Source of the DNA: Undibacterium sp. YM2 | GTDB lineage: Bacteria > Pseudomonadota > Gammaproteobacteria > Burkholderiales > Burkholderiaceae_D | Direction: 5' to 3' | NCBI RefSeq assembly: GCF_009937975.1 | Contig: NZ_AP018441.1 | Coordinates: forward strand, 6,420,813 to 6,484,812 | DNA length: 64,000 bases | Shown: piece after piece, positions 44,713-53,906 of the stretch | Numbering within the stretch: the first letter of the stretch is position 1 | Layout: every line of letters begins with the position of its first letter | Notes under the pieces: model-generated | The model's database searches: none | What the model saw: the letters and a program-made list of their open reading frames with translations, nothing else | Told to the model about the DNA's origin: nothing | Program-made: the position numbers and the translations under genes

Positions 44713-45891
44713 TTATTTCAATCCCAATGTCTCGTAGGCCAGTCTCTTGAAGTCGAAAGAGAAGGGATGCCAGAAACTCATCAGTCTTTGTGTCATCAAT
44801 ACCCCGGCGATATTGTGGCGTGGTGATATCCACCAGTGGGTACCAGCGATACCACCCCATTCAAACTCTCCAACGGAAGCTGGCGGGTCTATCGATGAGG
44901 GTCTTAATGTTACCGCACCACCGAGTCCGAAGCCCTTGCCCGGTACATCGCCAACGCCGGGAAAAGCAATGCCTGTACCCGCAGGCAAATGGTTTTGCAT
45001 CATCAATTTGATAGTTTCAGGCCTGAGCAAGGTATCGCCATCGGGCATGAAGCTGCGCATCAGTGAGAGCATATCCTGCATGCTCGATACCAGTCCACCG
45101 CCGCCAGACAGGCGTGCCACCGGCGTCGTGAATGCGCCGGGGTAGGGTGATTTGTCGAGCTTGCGCAAGCCACGCTGCAGGATATTTTGCGGGTCAGTAC
45201 CGGCATAGTAAGACGCCAGCCTGTCCAGTTTATGCTCAGGCACGACAAAGCTGGTGTCATGCATGGCCAGAGGATTGAATATGCGTAATTGCAGGAAGCG
45301 GTCAAAACTCATGCCGCTGACCACTTCGACCAGGCGCGCCAACACATCGGTGGCTATCGAATATTCCCAGGTCTCACCGGGATGAAAACTCAGTGGCAAC
45401 TCTGCCAGCACATCCATCATCTCGGCCAGCGTAGTAAAGGCATTCATGACCCGCTTTTCATTGTAGGCCTTGTACATGACCGTACCATGATCCAGCAAGC
45501 CATAACTGAGGCCGGCGGTATGGCAAAGTAGGTGCCTGATGGTGATCTTGTTGCGTGCTGGCTCGGTATCGTCAATGCGCGTCGCACCGGGTTTGAGCAC
45601 CTGCAGGTGTGCGAGCTGGGGCAGGAATTCTTCAGCGGGTTGATCGAGTTCCAGCTTGCCATCTTCCATCAACAGCAGCACTGCTATTGAGGTGATCAGC
45701 TTGGTATTCGAAAACACGCGGAACAAGTGGTCATCGCGCATAGCCGTCTGGCTCTCGCGGTCTGCCCAGCCTGTGCAGTGCTGGTGCACCAGCTCACGCC
45801 CGACCAGCACCGCAGTCGAGACACCGGACAGGATTTGCCTGTCCACATATTTTTGCATCGCCGCGTTGATTGGGCTGAAATCGTAAGTCAT
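44713..45891 (-). CDS. Serine hydrolase, class C beta-lactamase/EstB-like
   Basis: 392 residues with no signal peptide, so probably cytoplasmic. The S-x-x-K nucleophile motif is S61-N-T-K64 in VFSNTKLITSIAV. The Tyr motif is Y177-S-I in ETWEYSIATDVLARL, and GGIAGTHWWISPRHN is near the C-terminus in place of the KTG box. LCHTAGLSYGLLDH is typical of esterase-like relatives rather than true beta-lactamases. It probably hydrolyses esters or small amides. The gene is directly upstream of the metallophosphoesterase (15 bp), likely one operon. Confidence 0.9.
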   Translation of the reverse strand: MTYDFSPINAAMQKYVDRQILSGVSTAVLVGRELVHQHCTGWADRESQTAMRDDHLFRVFSNTKLITSIAVLLLMEDGKLELDQPAEEFLPQLAHLQVLKPGATRIDDTEPARNKITIRHLLCHTAGLSYGLLDHGTVMYKAYNEKRVMNAFTTLAEMMDVLAELPLSFHPGETWEYSIATDVLARLVEVVSGMSFDRFLQLRIFNPLAMHDTSFVVPEHKLDRLASYYAGTDPQNILQRGLRKLDKSPYPGAFTTPVARLSGGGGLVSSMQDMLSLMRSFMPDGDTLLRPETIKLMMQNHLPAGTGIAFPGVGDVPGKGFGLGGAVTLRPSSIDPPASVGEFEWGGIAGTHWWISPRHNIAGVLMTQRLMSFWHPFSFDFKRLAYETLGLK

Positions 45892-45929
45892 TTACCAGAT
45901 ATTGAAGCTACAAAGGGTATATCCTACCC

Positions 45930-46250
45930 TCAACTCAACATATACTGCCAGCTAAAGAACACCGTCAGCCCAACGATGATGGTTGCCAACTGATGTCTGG
46001 TCACCGCACACAGCAAGGCTGCCACAGTCGCCGCCACCAGTTGCGGATTACGCCAGCTCAGTTCCAGCTCCTTGCCATGCGGTGACAGGATCATGGGGAC
46101 AATGATGGCAGTCAACACGGTCACCGGCACAAACTCCAGCGCTTTTTTGAGGTTGCCGGAAAATGCCACACGGTCACCAAGGATGAAGATCAGGGCTTTT
46201 ACCAGAAAGGTGATAAGCGCCATGCCGAGTATGGTCAAAGTGATATTCAT
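45930..46250 (-). CDS. azlD: AzlD-family branched-chain amino acid exporter subunit
   Basis: 106 residues with four predicted membrane segments. MNITLTILGMALITFLVKAL and FVPVTVLTAIIVPMILSP are typical of AzlD. With AzlC it forms an efflux complex for branched-chain amino acids or analogues. Its start overlaps the azlC stop by 4 bp (ATGA type), so translation is coupled. Confidence 0.9.
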   Translation of the reverse strand: MNITLTILGMALITFLVKALIFILGDRVAFSGNLKKALEFVPVTVLTAIIVPMILSPHGKELELSWRNPQLVAATVAALLCAVTRHQLATIIVGLTVFFSWQYMLS

Positions 46251-46984
46251 GCCTGCTCCACGGTGATTTGTTCTTGCTTATTATCTTGTCTGGTAAAGCG
46301 CGACACCAGCATGCCAGTCGCCACTCCAAAGGCAATCGCCACCAGCAAACCCAGCTTATAGGGCAAATGTTGCAAGGCATAGGCCGCGCTGCCAGCGACG
46401 ATGGCCGCCAGCAAATGCGGGCGTTTGAACAACTGCGGCACGACGATCGCAATAAAAGTTGCCACCATGGCAAAGTCCAGGCCCAGGGTCTGCAACTGCG
46501 GGAATATCGCCCCGAACATCAGGCCTGTCAGCGTCCAGAATTGCCAGTTAACATACATGGACAGGCCAGAGCCGAGGAAATACCAGTGTCCCTGCGCATC
46601 TTGGGGATGCTGGCGGTAATGTCGTTCCACCACAGCAAAGGTCTCGTCTGTCAGCAAGAATCCCAGCCCCCAGCGCCAGCGCCTTGGCAAATGCCTGACG
46701 TGTGGCATCAGTGCAGCCGCATACAGCATATGCCGCAAATTAACGATAAAAGTCGCCAGCCAGATCACCAGCATGCCCGTGTGGCTGGCGATGAGGCCAG
46801 TCGCAATGAACTGGCTGGAGCCTGCAAACACCGCCAGCGACATCAACTGCCCCTGCCAGGCCTGCATTTGTGCGGTGGCAACGAGCGTGCCAAAAATCAT
46901 GCCGAAGGGGGCTGCACCGACCAGCATGGGGACGGTGTCGCGGATACCGGCGGTGAAGTGCTTCATTCTTGTGGATGGGGGCAT
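46247..46984 (-). CDS. azlC: AzlC-family branched-chain amino acid exporter subunit
   Basis: 245 residues, about seven or eight membrane segments. TVPMLVGAAPFGMIFGTLVA, AVFAGSSQFIATGLI, FIVNLRHMLYAAAL and FLLTDETFAV are the conserved AzlC landmarks. It is the large subunit of a branched-chain amino acid exporter. It is upstream of azlD with a 4-bp overlap. An AraC regulator lies upstream on the same strand, as often seen for this exporter. Confidence 0.93.
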   Translation of the reverse strand: MPPSTRMKHFTAGIRDTVPMLVGAAPFGMIFGTLVATAQMQAWQGQLMSLAVFAGSSQFIATGLIASHTGMLVIWLATFIVNLRHMLYAAALMPHVRHLPRRWRWGLGFLLTDETFAVVERHYRQHPQDAQGHWYFLGSGLSMYVNWQFWTLTGLMFGAIFPQLQTLGLDFAMVATFIAIVVPQLFKRPHLLAAIVAGSAAYALQHLPYKLGLLVAIAFGVATGMLVSRFTRQDNKQEQITVEQA

Positions 46985-47584
46985 GGGGTGATTCCATATT
47001 GCGGATGGCGATTGAATGGGATCTTGCCTGTTAATTGGGGAATGGGCTTGTACGTTCTTGCGGTTTGGGGGCGTTATTTGAAATAAAGAATTTACTTACG
47101 TACCTTACCTGGCTGAAAGTAAATTAAATGACTATAAATGTTAGCTACGTCATTCCAGCGTGCTTTTGGCTGGAATCCAGTGGCGTTCGTTGCATATCGT
47201 GAACTACATTAACTTCAGATTCGTATTATTTTATGCATCTATTTTTGAATTACCTGTATCAGTCATTTACGATTGCAGGCCGGGGGTAGCCCGGCAGCTA
47301 CTCACTTTTCTTGCTGTCGCCAAGAAAAGTAAGCAAAAGAAGGCGACCCAGGCGTCGTCGCCCCCTAAAGGGGGTTCCCGTTTATGCAGTACAAAAAATG
47401 GGAAGGCCCGAAACTCGCTACGCTCAGACAGCGGTCCTTCTTTTTCCATTTTCTGTACAGCACAAACGGCGTCGACACATGGGAACGGCAAAAGTCAAAA
47501 GCAAAGGTCAACAACAACCCCAACGTCAATACGACCGCTAATTGCTTTACTTAATACACGACAGGTCGAACCGTCAAAATTCAT
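46985..47584. other. Long intergenic region with repeat element
   Basis: 600 bp without a credible gene. The first 200 bp presumably carry the azlC promoter; 47300-47520 is the repeat described separately. Reading frames here are fortuitous. Confidence 0.55.
47300..47500. repeat. Dispersed intergenic repeat (AAGTAAGCAAAAGAAGGCGACC type)
   Basis: Contains GCCAAGAAAAGTAAGC, then AGAAGGCGACCCAGGCGTCG, a CCCCCTAAAGGGGG hairpin, and an imperfect 15-bp inverted pair CAGTACAAAAAATGG (47387-47401) / CCATTTTCTGTACAG (47446-47460). I recognise this type as a common repeat of beta- and gammaproteobacterial intergenic DNA that is often mis-called as small ORFs. Confidence 0.6.
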
Positions 47585-48412
47585 TCAAACCCGCCATCTC
47601 CCCGGCGCCACCCCAAACGCCCTCTTAAAATGCCGCGTGAAATGACTCTGGTCTGCAAACCCTGTCATCGTCGCAATCTCAGTCACCGACAGATTCTGCC
47701 GCAGCAGACTCTGAGCGCGGTTCAACCTCAGCTGGTTGCGCCAGGCGTGCGGTGGCATACCAGTCGTGCGGGAGAACAAACGAGCGGCGTAGAAACTGGA
47801 CAGACCTACCTCTTGTGCCAGCTCAGTCAGGCTGATGGCAACGCTCAAGTCTTCGCTAAGCCGGGATTTCATCATTTCTACCCTGACCGCATCAGGCAAG
47901 ATAGTTTGTATGGCCGGACGGCTGCGGGCGTAGCGCGACAGCATCAGGGCAAAGCCTGCGGTCAGGGCGTTTTCGGCGGCGAGTGGATCACTACCGGCTT
48001 CCAGCAGGCGATGGGCAAAGGCAAGTTGGGCAGAGACTTCGGCATCCTCAATGACACCGTCTGGCAACCAGGGAACGCCAGCGGGGCTACCTGCCATGTC
48101 GCTGGCGAGTTGCTGCATCCAGTCCACCGATGGGTAAAAAGCGCGGTAGGCCCAGCCATGTTCGGTTGCCCTTTCACCCGTATGCACTTCGCCGGGATTA
48201 ATGGCAGCAATGCAGCCAACCGAGGCCAGGCAACGGCTGCCGCGATAGCGGTAAGTTTGCGCGCCAGACTGTATGACGGGGATGGAAAAGCCTTCGTGCC
48301 AGTGCGGGGCAAACTCTTGCGCGAAGTATTCTGCCGTCAACAACTCCGCATCCGGCAGCAGCGGGCTGCGCCAGAAACGGGCGTCGTCACGGAAGGTGGC
48401 TGGTTTTTCCAT
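47585..48412 (-). CDS. AraC-family transcriptional regulator
   Basis: 275 residues from ATG 48412 (a TTG at 48418 is less likely). An N-terminal cupin sensing domain, about 20-150 (EYFAQEFAPHWHEGFSIPV, NPGEVHTGERA), is followed by two AraC helix-turn-helix motifs: SLTELAQEVGLSSFYAARLF and VTEIATMTGFADQSHFTRHF, then GVAPGRWR. The family usually activates nearby genes; azlCD is the nearest candidate, on the same strand 600 bp downstream. Ligand may be an amino acid. Confidence 0.92.
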   Translation of the reverse strand: MEKPATFRDDARFWRSPLLPDAELLTAEYFAQEFAPHWHEGFSIPVIQSGAQTYRYRGSRCLASVGCIAAINPGEVHTGERATEHGWAYRAFYPSVDWMQQLASDMAGSPAGVPWLPDGVIEDAEVSAQLAFAHRLLEAGSDPLAAENALTAGFALMLSRYARSRPAIQTILPDAVRVEMMKSRLSEDLSVAISLTELAQEVGLSSFYAARLFSRTTGMPPHAWRNQLRLNRAQSLLRQNLSVTEIATMTGFADQSHFTRHFKRAFGVAPGRWRV

Positions 48413-48674
48413 ACACAAAGAAATGCGGTAAAGGCCTGATTATTAAGGGCTATTCTATACTTAGTGGGTGAATCTTACATTTGGTGACACCATACATTTG
48501 CCTGAAAGCTGTGCATTGGCAAAATTTTGTATGCAGGTTTGCGGGCAAGCGCGCATACATTTTTATCTGATGCTGGAAAACAACGTAAAACACTCACATG
48601 AAAAATTTAAATGATTTCTTCCAATTTGATTTCGGGCAAACAAATTTCATCTTGTGCCAAATGATAAATAGATT
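48413..48674. other. Divergent intergenic region upstream of the BMP transporter
   Basis: AT-rich, no gene. Three copies of a CATACATTT/GTATG-like word occur at 48489-48565, possibly regulator contacts. I see no riboswitch-like fold by eye. Confidence 0.35.
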
Positions 48675-48704
48675 TTGAATTTGCGCTGGGCTGCCACTTA
48701 TAAT
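48675..48704 (+). promoter_or_regulatory. Sigma-70 promoter for the BMP transporter operon
   Basis: TTGAAT (48675-48680), 18-bp spacer, TATAAT (48699-48704), about 80 bp before the ATPase start. Confidence 0.65.
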
Positions 48705-48783
48705 GATGAGCAAATGTCCAGCATGTCGCCAGCGTGATGTGCAGCCAGGGACTTAATCCATACTCTAGAATTTCTACCACCGG

Positions 48784-50418
48784 ATGGAAAGAAAGGTCAA
48801 AGTGACTTCTGCTGCTTCACCCATAGTGCCCAGGCTGGAACTGACCGATATCTGTAAACGCTATCCGGCGGTGGTTGCCAATGATGGTGTCAATCTGCAG
48901 GTGGCACCGGGTGAAATCCATGCGGTACTCGGTGAGAATGGCGCAGGCAAATCGACGCTGATGAAAATCATCTTTGGTGCCGTCAAGCCAGATTCAGGCA
49001 CGGTGCGCTGGAATGGCCAGGAAGTCAGAGTAGCGACACCGCAGGATGCGCGCAAGCTGGGCATCGCCATGGTATTCCAGCATTTTTCCCTGTTTGATAC
49101 CCTGACCGTGGCCGAGAATATCGCCCTCGGTCTGGACCAGTATGTGAATATGCTGGAACTGGCTGAACAAATCGCCCAGACCGGTGAAAACTACGGCCTG
49201 GAGCTGGAACCGCACCGCCATGTACATACCTTGTCAGTTGGTGAAAGGCAGCGTGTGGAAATCGTGCGCGCTCTGCTGACCAAACCGCAATTGCTGATCC
49301 TTGATGAACCAACCTCGGTATTGACACCGCAAGCCGTACAAAAACTGTTTGTCACCCTGCGCAAGATTGCCGCTGAGGGTTGCAGCATCCTGTACATCAG
49401 CCATAAGCTCGATGAAATCCGTGAGCTATGCCACAGCGCCACCGTCATGCGTGCGGGCAAGGTCACCGGGCATTGCGACCCGGCGCAGGAAACTGCCGCC
49501 AGCCTGTCGCGCATGATGATAGGTGAGGACTTACCGCCATCTGCCCATACCGGGCCCGTCACCCTGGGTGAGTCGCGTTTGCGCATCAGGCAATTGAGCC
49601 TGCCCAGGGCACATGCCTTTGCGACTGCACTCGAAGATATACAACTGGAATTATTTGGTGGCGAAATCGTTGGCATCGCCGGTGTATCCGGCAATGGTCA
49701 GCAAGAACTCCTTGCCGCCTTGTCCGGCGAAGACAGGCGCGCCGCGCCGCAGATGATAGAACTCAAAGGCAAGCCAGTAGGCAACCGTGGCCCTGAGAGC
49801 AGGCGCAAGCTGGGCCAGAGCCTGGTGCCGGAAGAGCGCCTGGGCCGGGGCGCAGTACCCGAGATGAGCCTGACTGACAATATGCTGTTGTCGCACCAGC
49901 ACGCGCCTTTCGTCAACAAGGGCATGATCAATTTTCGCCATACGATACAGGCAGCGGCAGACATCATCGCCCGCTTCCGCGTCAAGGCTGGCGGGCCTGC
50001 GGCACTGGCGCGCAGCCTGTCGGGTGGCAATCTGCAAAAGTTTATTGTGGGTCGTGAAATCACACGCCAGCCGGATGTATTTATCGTCGCCCAGCCAACC
50101 TGGGGTGTTGATGTAGGGGCAGCAGCGCAAATCCATGATGAGATACGCAAGCTCAAGCAGGCTGGTTGCGCAGTACTGGTGATCTCGGAAGAACTCGATG
50201 AATTGTTTGAATTATGTGACCGCATGCATGTGATCGCCAAGGGCCGTTTGTCGCCATCGATAGCAACTGCCAGCGCGACCAGGGAAAAAATAGGATTGTG
50301 GATGAGTGGTTTGTGGGAAGAATGGACAACGGCAGAAACGGTGTCACTCGGTAAAACCGGTGGCGGTGGCAGCCGCAAAAAGAAACCATACAGCAACGAG
50401 CGGGGTGAGCATGCTTAA
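48784..50418 (+). CDS. ABC transporter ATPase, BMP/nucleoside type (two domains)
   Basis: 544 residues, two fused ATP-binding domains. The first is canonical: GENGAGKST at 50-58, LSVGERQ, LLILDEPTS. The second, from about residue 270, has a degenerate Walker A (GVSGNGQQE at 300-308, no Lys), SLSGGNLQK and the variant Walker B VFIVAQPTWGVD. These are features of the YufO/NupO family serving BMP-type nucleoside transporters. The start is ATG 48784 without a good ribosome site; GTG 48802 is possible. It overlaps the next permease gene by 8 bp. Confidence 0.92.
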   Translation: MERKVKVTSAASPIVPRLELTDICKRYPAVVANDGVNLQVAPGEIHAVLGENGAGKSTLMKIIFGAVKPDSGTVRWNGQEVRVATPQDARKLGIAMVFQHFSLFDTLTVAENIALGLDQYVNMLELAEQIAQTGENYGLELEPHRHVHTLSVGERQRVEIVRALLTKPQLLILDEPTSVLTPQAVQKLFVTLRKIAAEGCSILYISHKLDEIRELCHSATVMRAGKVTGHCDPAQETAASLSRMMIGEDLPPSAHTGPVTLGESRLRIRQLSLPRAHAFATALEDIQLELFGGEIVGIAGVSGNGQQELLAALSGEDRRAAPQMIELKGKPVGNRGPESRRKLGQSLVPEERLGRGAVPEMSLTDNMLLSHQHAPFVNKGMINFRHTIQAAADIIARFRVKAGGPAALARSLSGGNLQKFIVGREITRQPDVFIVAQPTWGVDVGAAAQIHDEIRKLKQAGCAVLVISEELDELFELCDRMHVIAKGRLSPSIATASATREKIGLWMSGLWEEWTTAETVSLGKTGGGGSRKKKPYSNERGEHA

Positions 50419-51478
50419 GCTGGAATTACGCGCTGCCAGCTCGCGCAGCATGGCCTACCTTTCTCCCGTGCTGGCTTTGCTGCTGACGATCTTTTTGGGT
50501 GCCCTGCTGTTCATGGCACTGGGAAAAAATCCTTTGACTGGCCTGCAGGTCTTTTTGATAGAACCGATAAGCAGCAAGACTGCCATCGCCGAATTATTAT
50601 TGAAGACCACGCCACTGGTCTTGTGCGCGCTCGGGCTGTCGGTCTGCTATCGCGCCAATGTCTGGAACATCGGTGCCGAAGGGCAGTTGATCGCCGGTGG
50701 CCTGGCCGCTGGCAGCACCATACTGTTTTTTGATACTGGCACACCTGGCTTGTCGGGTGGCATGGTTTTGCTGCTGGCAACTTGCGCGGGTGTAGTTGGT
50801 GGTGCCTTGTGGGCATCCATCACGGCCTTGCTGCGTGACCGTTTCAATGCCAATGAAATTTTGGTGTCGCTGATGCTGACCTATATCGCGCAATTGCTGC
50901 TGATGTATGCCGTCAATGGTCCGCTGAAAGACCCGCATGGCATGAACTTCCCGCAGTCCAAGGTGTTTTCCAGTGATTATCTGTTGCCCCACCTGTTCTC
51001 GGGCAGCCGCCTGCATATAGGCTTTATCGTCATGCTGGTCGCCAGTGGCTTGATGGCAGTGTTTGTGTATCGCAGCTTTGCAGGTTACCGCCTGACGGTA
51101 GGCGGGCTGGCACCGCTGGCAGCGCGTTATGCCGGTTTCTCCAGCCGCCGCGCCCTGTGGACGTCGTTATTGATATCAGGTGGTTTCGCTGGCATGGCAG
51201 GAGCATTCGAAGTGGCCGGGCCCATAGGTCAGGTCTTGCCTTCGATCTCGCCTGGTTATGGTTTTGCCGCCATTATCGTCGCCTTCATTGGTCGTCTTAA
51301 CCCCATAGGCACCATCTTTGGTGGTCTGATGCTGTCGCTGTTTTACCTCGGTGGTGAAATGGCGCAATCGCGCCTTGGCCTGCCTTCTGCCATCACTGGC
51401 CTGTTCCAGGGCATGCTGCTGTTCTTGCTGCTGGCTTGCGACACCCTGATCAATTACCGCCTGCGCTGGCAGAAATAA
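50411..51478 (+). CDS. ABC transporter permease 1, BMP/nucleoside type
   Basis: 355 residues from ATG 50411, overlapping the ATPase stop by 8 bp; the longer frame from 50306 lies within the ATPase gene. About nine membrane segments are seen. TTPLVLCALGLSVCYRANVW, NIGAEGQLIAGGLAAGS and RFNANEILVSLMLTYIAQ are conserved in the YufP/NupP family of BPD_transp_2 permeases. It pairs with the next gene product to form the channel. Confidence 0.92.
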   Translation: MLKLELRAASSRSMAYLSPVLALLLTIFLGALLFMALGKNPLTGLQVFLIEPISSKTAIAELLLKTTPLVLCALGLSVCYRANVWNIGAEGQLIAGGLAAGSTILFFDTGTPGLSGGMVLLLATCAGVVGGALWASITALLRDRFNANEILVSLMLTYIAQLLLMYAVNGPLKDPHGMNFPQSKVFSSDYLLPHLFSGSRLHIGFIVMLVASGLMAVFVYRSFAGYRLTVGGLAPLAARYAGFSSRRALWTSLLISGGFAGMAGAFEVAGPIGQVLPSISPGYGFAAIIVAFIGRLNPIGTIFGGLMLSLFYLGGEMAQSRLGLPSAITGLFQGMLLFLLLACDTLINYRLRWQK

Positions 51479-51484
51479 ACAATC

Positions 51485-52405
51485 ATGGAAAATTTTGCTG
51501 CCCTGATCGCCGCCTCCATCAACTCTGGCACAACCTTACTGATCGCCGCTTTGGGTTTGCTGATCAATGAACGTGCAGGTGTGCTCAATCTTGGTGCCGA
51601 GGGCATGATGCTGGTGGCTGCCATCACCGGTTTTGCCGTGGCCCACCAGACCCATCTACCCTGGCTGGGTTTTGTCGCAGGCGCGGTAGCCGGCATGTTG
51701 ATGGCAACCCTGTTTGCCTGGCTGGCACTGGTGCTGGCCACCAACCAGGTAGCCACTGGCCTGGCCTTATCCATCTTTGGTACCGGCCTTTCGGCCTTCA
51801 TAGGACAGTCATTTGTCGGCCAGTCACTGCCTGCCGGGCCACATGGCGTCGCCTTTTTATCGGACATCCCCTTCCTCGGCAAAGCCTTTTTTGATCAGCA
51901 TCTGGCCGTGTATTTTGGCCTTTTACTGTGTGCGGGCATCATCTGGTTCCTGCAACGCAGCCGCGCTGGTCTGGTCCTGAAGGCAGTCGGTGAATCACCA
52001 GAATCTGCCCATGCACTGGGTTACCCCGTGCGCAAGATACGTTATCTGGCGCTGCTGTTCAGTGGAGCCTGCTGCGGTATCGCTGGTGCTTACCTGTCTG
52101 TCGTGTATACACCGATGTGGGTGGAAGGCCTGGTCGCCGGGCGCGGCTGGATCGCACTGGCGCTGACGACTTTTGCCACCTGGCGTCCGGCACGGGTCTT
52201 GCTGGGTGCTCTACTGTTTGGCAGCGTGACGATTTTGCAGTTCCATTTCCAGGCGATAGGCATCGCCATCCCATCGGAAATTTTATCCATGCTGCCCTAC
52301 CTGGCAACGATTATCGTGCTGGTGCTGATCTCGCGTAATCCTGACTGGATACGCCTGAACATGCCAGCCTCCCTGGGCAAGCCTTTCCGCCCGGGGTCTG
52401 CTTAA
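51485..52405 (+). CDS. ABC transporter permease 2, BMP/nucleoside type
   Basis: 306 residues, about eight to ten membrane segments, starting 6 bp after permease 1. TLLIAALGLLINERAGVLNL and GAEGMMLVAAITGF, followed by ATNQVATGLALSIFGTGLSA, are typical of the second, shorter permease (YufQ/NupQ family). It completes the membrane part of the transporter and is followed by the binding protein. Confidence 0.92.
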   Translation: MENFAALIAASINSGTTLLIAALGLLINERAGVLNLGAEGMMLVAAITGFAVAHQTHLPWLGFVAGAVAGMLMATLFAWLALVLATNQVATGLALSIFGTGLSAFIGQSFVGQSLPAGPHGVAFLSDIPFLGKAFFDQHLAVYFGLLLCAGIIWFLQRSRAGLVLKAVGESPESAHALGYPVRKIRYLALLFSGACCGIAGAYLSVVYTPMWVEGLVAGRGWIALALTTFATWRPARVLLGALLFGSVTILQFHFQAIGIAIPSEILSMLPYLATIIVLVLISRNPDWIRLNMPASLGKPFRPGSA

Positions 52406-52476
52406 GTATTGATAGAGATGTCATTTGCTGTGCGTTTTTTTGATTACAACTGAAAATCAGACGAAGGAAGCTACCC

Positions 52477-53634
52477 ATGAAAATTACCCGCAGAAAAACC
52501 CTGGCAGCCGCGCTGTCCCTGGCGATTGTCGGTCTTGCTGGTTGTGGCCAGAAAGAAGAAAACAAATCCGCCAGCGCCAGCGCAGCAGCGCCTGCACCAG
52601 CCAGCACCGCTGCCGCACCTGCTGCGGCAGAACCTCTGAAAGTCGCTTTCGTCTATGTAGGGCCGGTCGGTGACGCAGGCTGGACTTATGCCCACGACGC
52701 AGGCCGCAAGGCTGTTGAAGCCAAGTTTGGCGACAAGGTCAAAACCAGCTTTGTTGAAAGCATTCCTGAAAGTGCCGCCGATGCAGAACGCGTCTTCCGC
52801 GACCTGGCCACACAGGGTAACAAAGTCATCTTCGGCACCACCTTTGGCTATATGGAAGCCATGCTCAAAGTCGCCAAGGACTTTCCAGATGTGAAGTTTG
52901 AACATGCGACCGGCTATAAAACTGCTGAAAATCTCGCGCAATATGATGTGCGCACTTATGAAGGCGCCTACCTCGCCGGTATCGCTGCGGGCAAAATGAG
53001 CAAGTCTGGCAAGCTCGGCGTGGTTGCCTCCCTGCCTATTCCTGAAGTGCTGCGCAATATCAATTCCTTCACCCTCGGTGCACGCTCTGTGAATCCCAAG
53101 GCAACCACCAAGGTAGTCTGGGTCAACAAATGGTTTGACCCGGGTAAGGAGCGCGAAGCCGCCACTACCCTGATAGGCCAGGGCGTCGATGTACTCATGC
53201 AAAACACGGACTCTGCCGCCGTCGTGCAAACCGCCGAAGAAAAAGGCGCATATGCCTTTGGCTGGGACAGCGACATGAGCAAGTTCGGCGCCAAAGCCCA
53301 CCTGGCAGCATCCGTCATAGACTGGGGTGTGTATTACACCAAGCGCGTCGATGAAGTGCTCAACAAAACATGGAAATCAGACACCACCTGGTGGGGGCTC
53401 AAAGAAAACATGATAGACCTCAAAGCCTTCAACGCCAGCCTGTCAGACGAAGTCAAAAAACTCATCGCCGACAAACGCCAGGGCGTCATCGACGGCACAG
53501 GCCCGATCTGGAAGGGGCCTATCAAGGACAATACCGGTAAGGAAGTGTTGGGCAAAGATGCCGTGGCGGATGACAAGTTCCTGCATGACATCAAGTTTTA
53601 TGTGGAAGGTGTGGAGGGGAAAGTGCCGGGTTGA
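52477..53634 (+). CDS. BMP-family nucleoside-binding lipoprotein
   Basis: 385 residues with a signal peptide and lipobox (LAIVGLAGC, Cys near residue 24), then an Ala/Ser/Pro-rich tether, then the BMP domain. VAFVYVGPVGDAGWTYAHDA, then IFGTTFGYMEAMLKVAKDFP and NTDSAAVVQTAEEKGAYAFG are conserved. The family binds purine nucleosides; the GPVGDAGWTYAH form is common in proteobacteria. It is the last gene of the operon, 71 bp after permease 2. Confidence 0.93.
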   Translation: MKITRRKTLAAALSLAIVGLAGCGQKEENKSASASAAAPAPASTAAAPAAAEPLKVAFVYVGPVGDAGWTYAHDAGRKAVEAKFGDKVKTSFVESIPESAADAERVFRDLATQGNKVIFGTTFGYMEAMLKVAKDFPDVKFEHATGYKTAENLAQYDVRTYEGAYLAGIAAGKMSKSGKLGVVASLPIPEVLRNINSFTLGARSVNPKATTKVVWVNKWFDPGKEREAATTLIGQGVDVLMQNTDSAAVVQTAEEKGAYAFGWDSDMSKFGAKAHLAASVIDWGVYYTKRVDEVLNKTWKSDTTWWGLKENMIDLKAFNASLSDEVKKLIADKRQGVIDGTGPIWKGPIKDNTGKEVLGKDAVADDKFLHDIKFYVEGVEGKVPG

Positions 53635-53659
53635 TGTAGGGAAAACCTTTAGCGTACGC

Positions 53660-53855
53660 TATGTTTTAGTTCCCTCCCTTTCAAGGGGAGGGTTAGGGTG
53701 GGGATGGTTTTCGGTTAATTAACCTATAATCAAATTGTCAGGGAACCCCATCCCAACCATTCCACCGCGCAGCTTGCAAGCTGCTTAGAGATTGTTGGCG
53801 CAAAGCATGCTTTGCGAATTCCCATCAATCTCCCCTTGAAGGGGAAGGAGTCACT
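53660..53855. repeat. Dispersed intergenic element (CTCCCCTT family)
   Basis: Starts TCCCTCCCTTTCAAGGGGAG at 53671, followed by GGGTTAGGGTGGGGATGG. An inverted counterpart CCCCATCCCAACCATTCC lies at about 53745-53762. It continues with GCAAAGCATGCTTTGC (53801-53816) and CTCCCCTTGAAGGGGAAG (53831 on). The last two parts match the 12.1 kb element. The 272-bp gap holds no gene. Confidence 0.55.
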
Positions 53856-53906
53856 TTAATCCCACTTTGCCGGGCTAAGGTTCATCAACCAAGCTACGCG
53901 AGTGCT

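Noticed and set aside
47160..47645. Plus-strand ORF of 161 codons in the azlC-araC gap
   Set aside because: It runs through a non-coding dispersed repeat and into the AraC gene on the other strand; the translation resembles no protein.
48413..48783. Possible purine riboswitch before the nucleoside transporter
   Set aside because: I could not find the conserved purine aptamer core by eye; a plain sigma-70 promoter is present instead.
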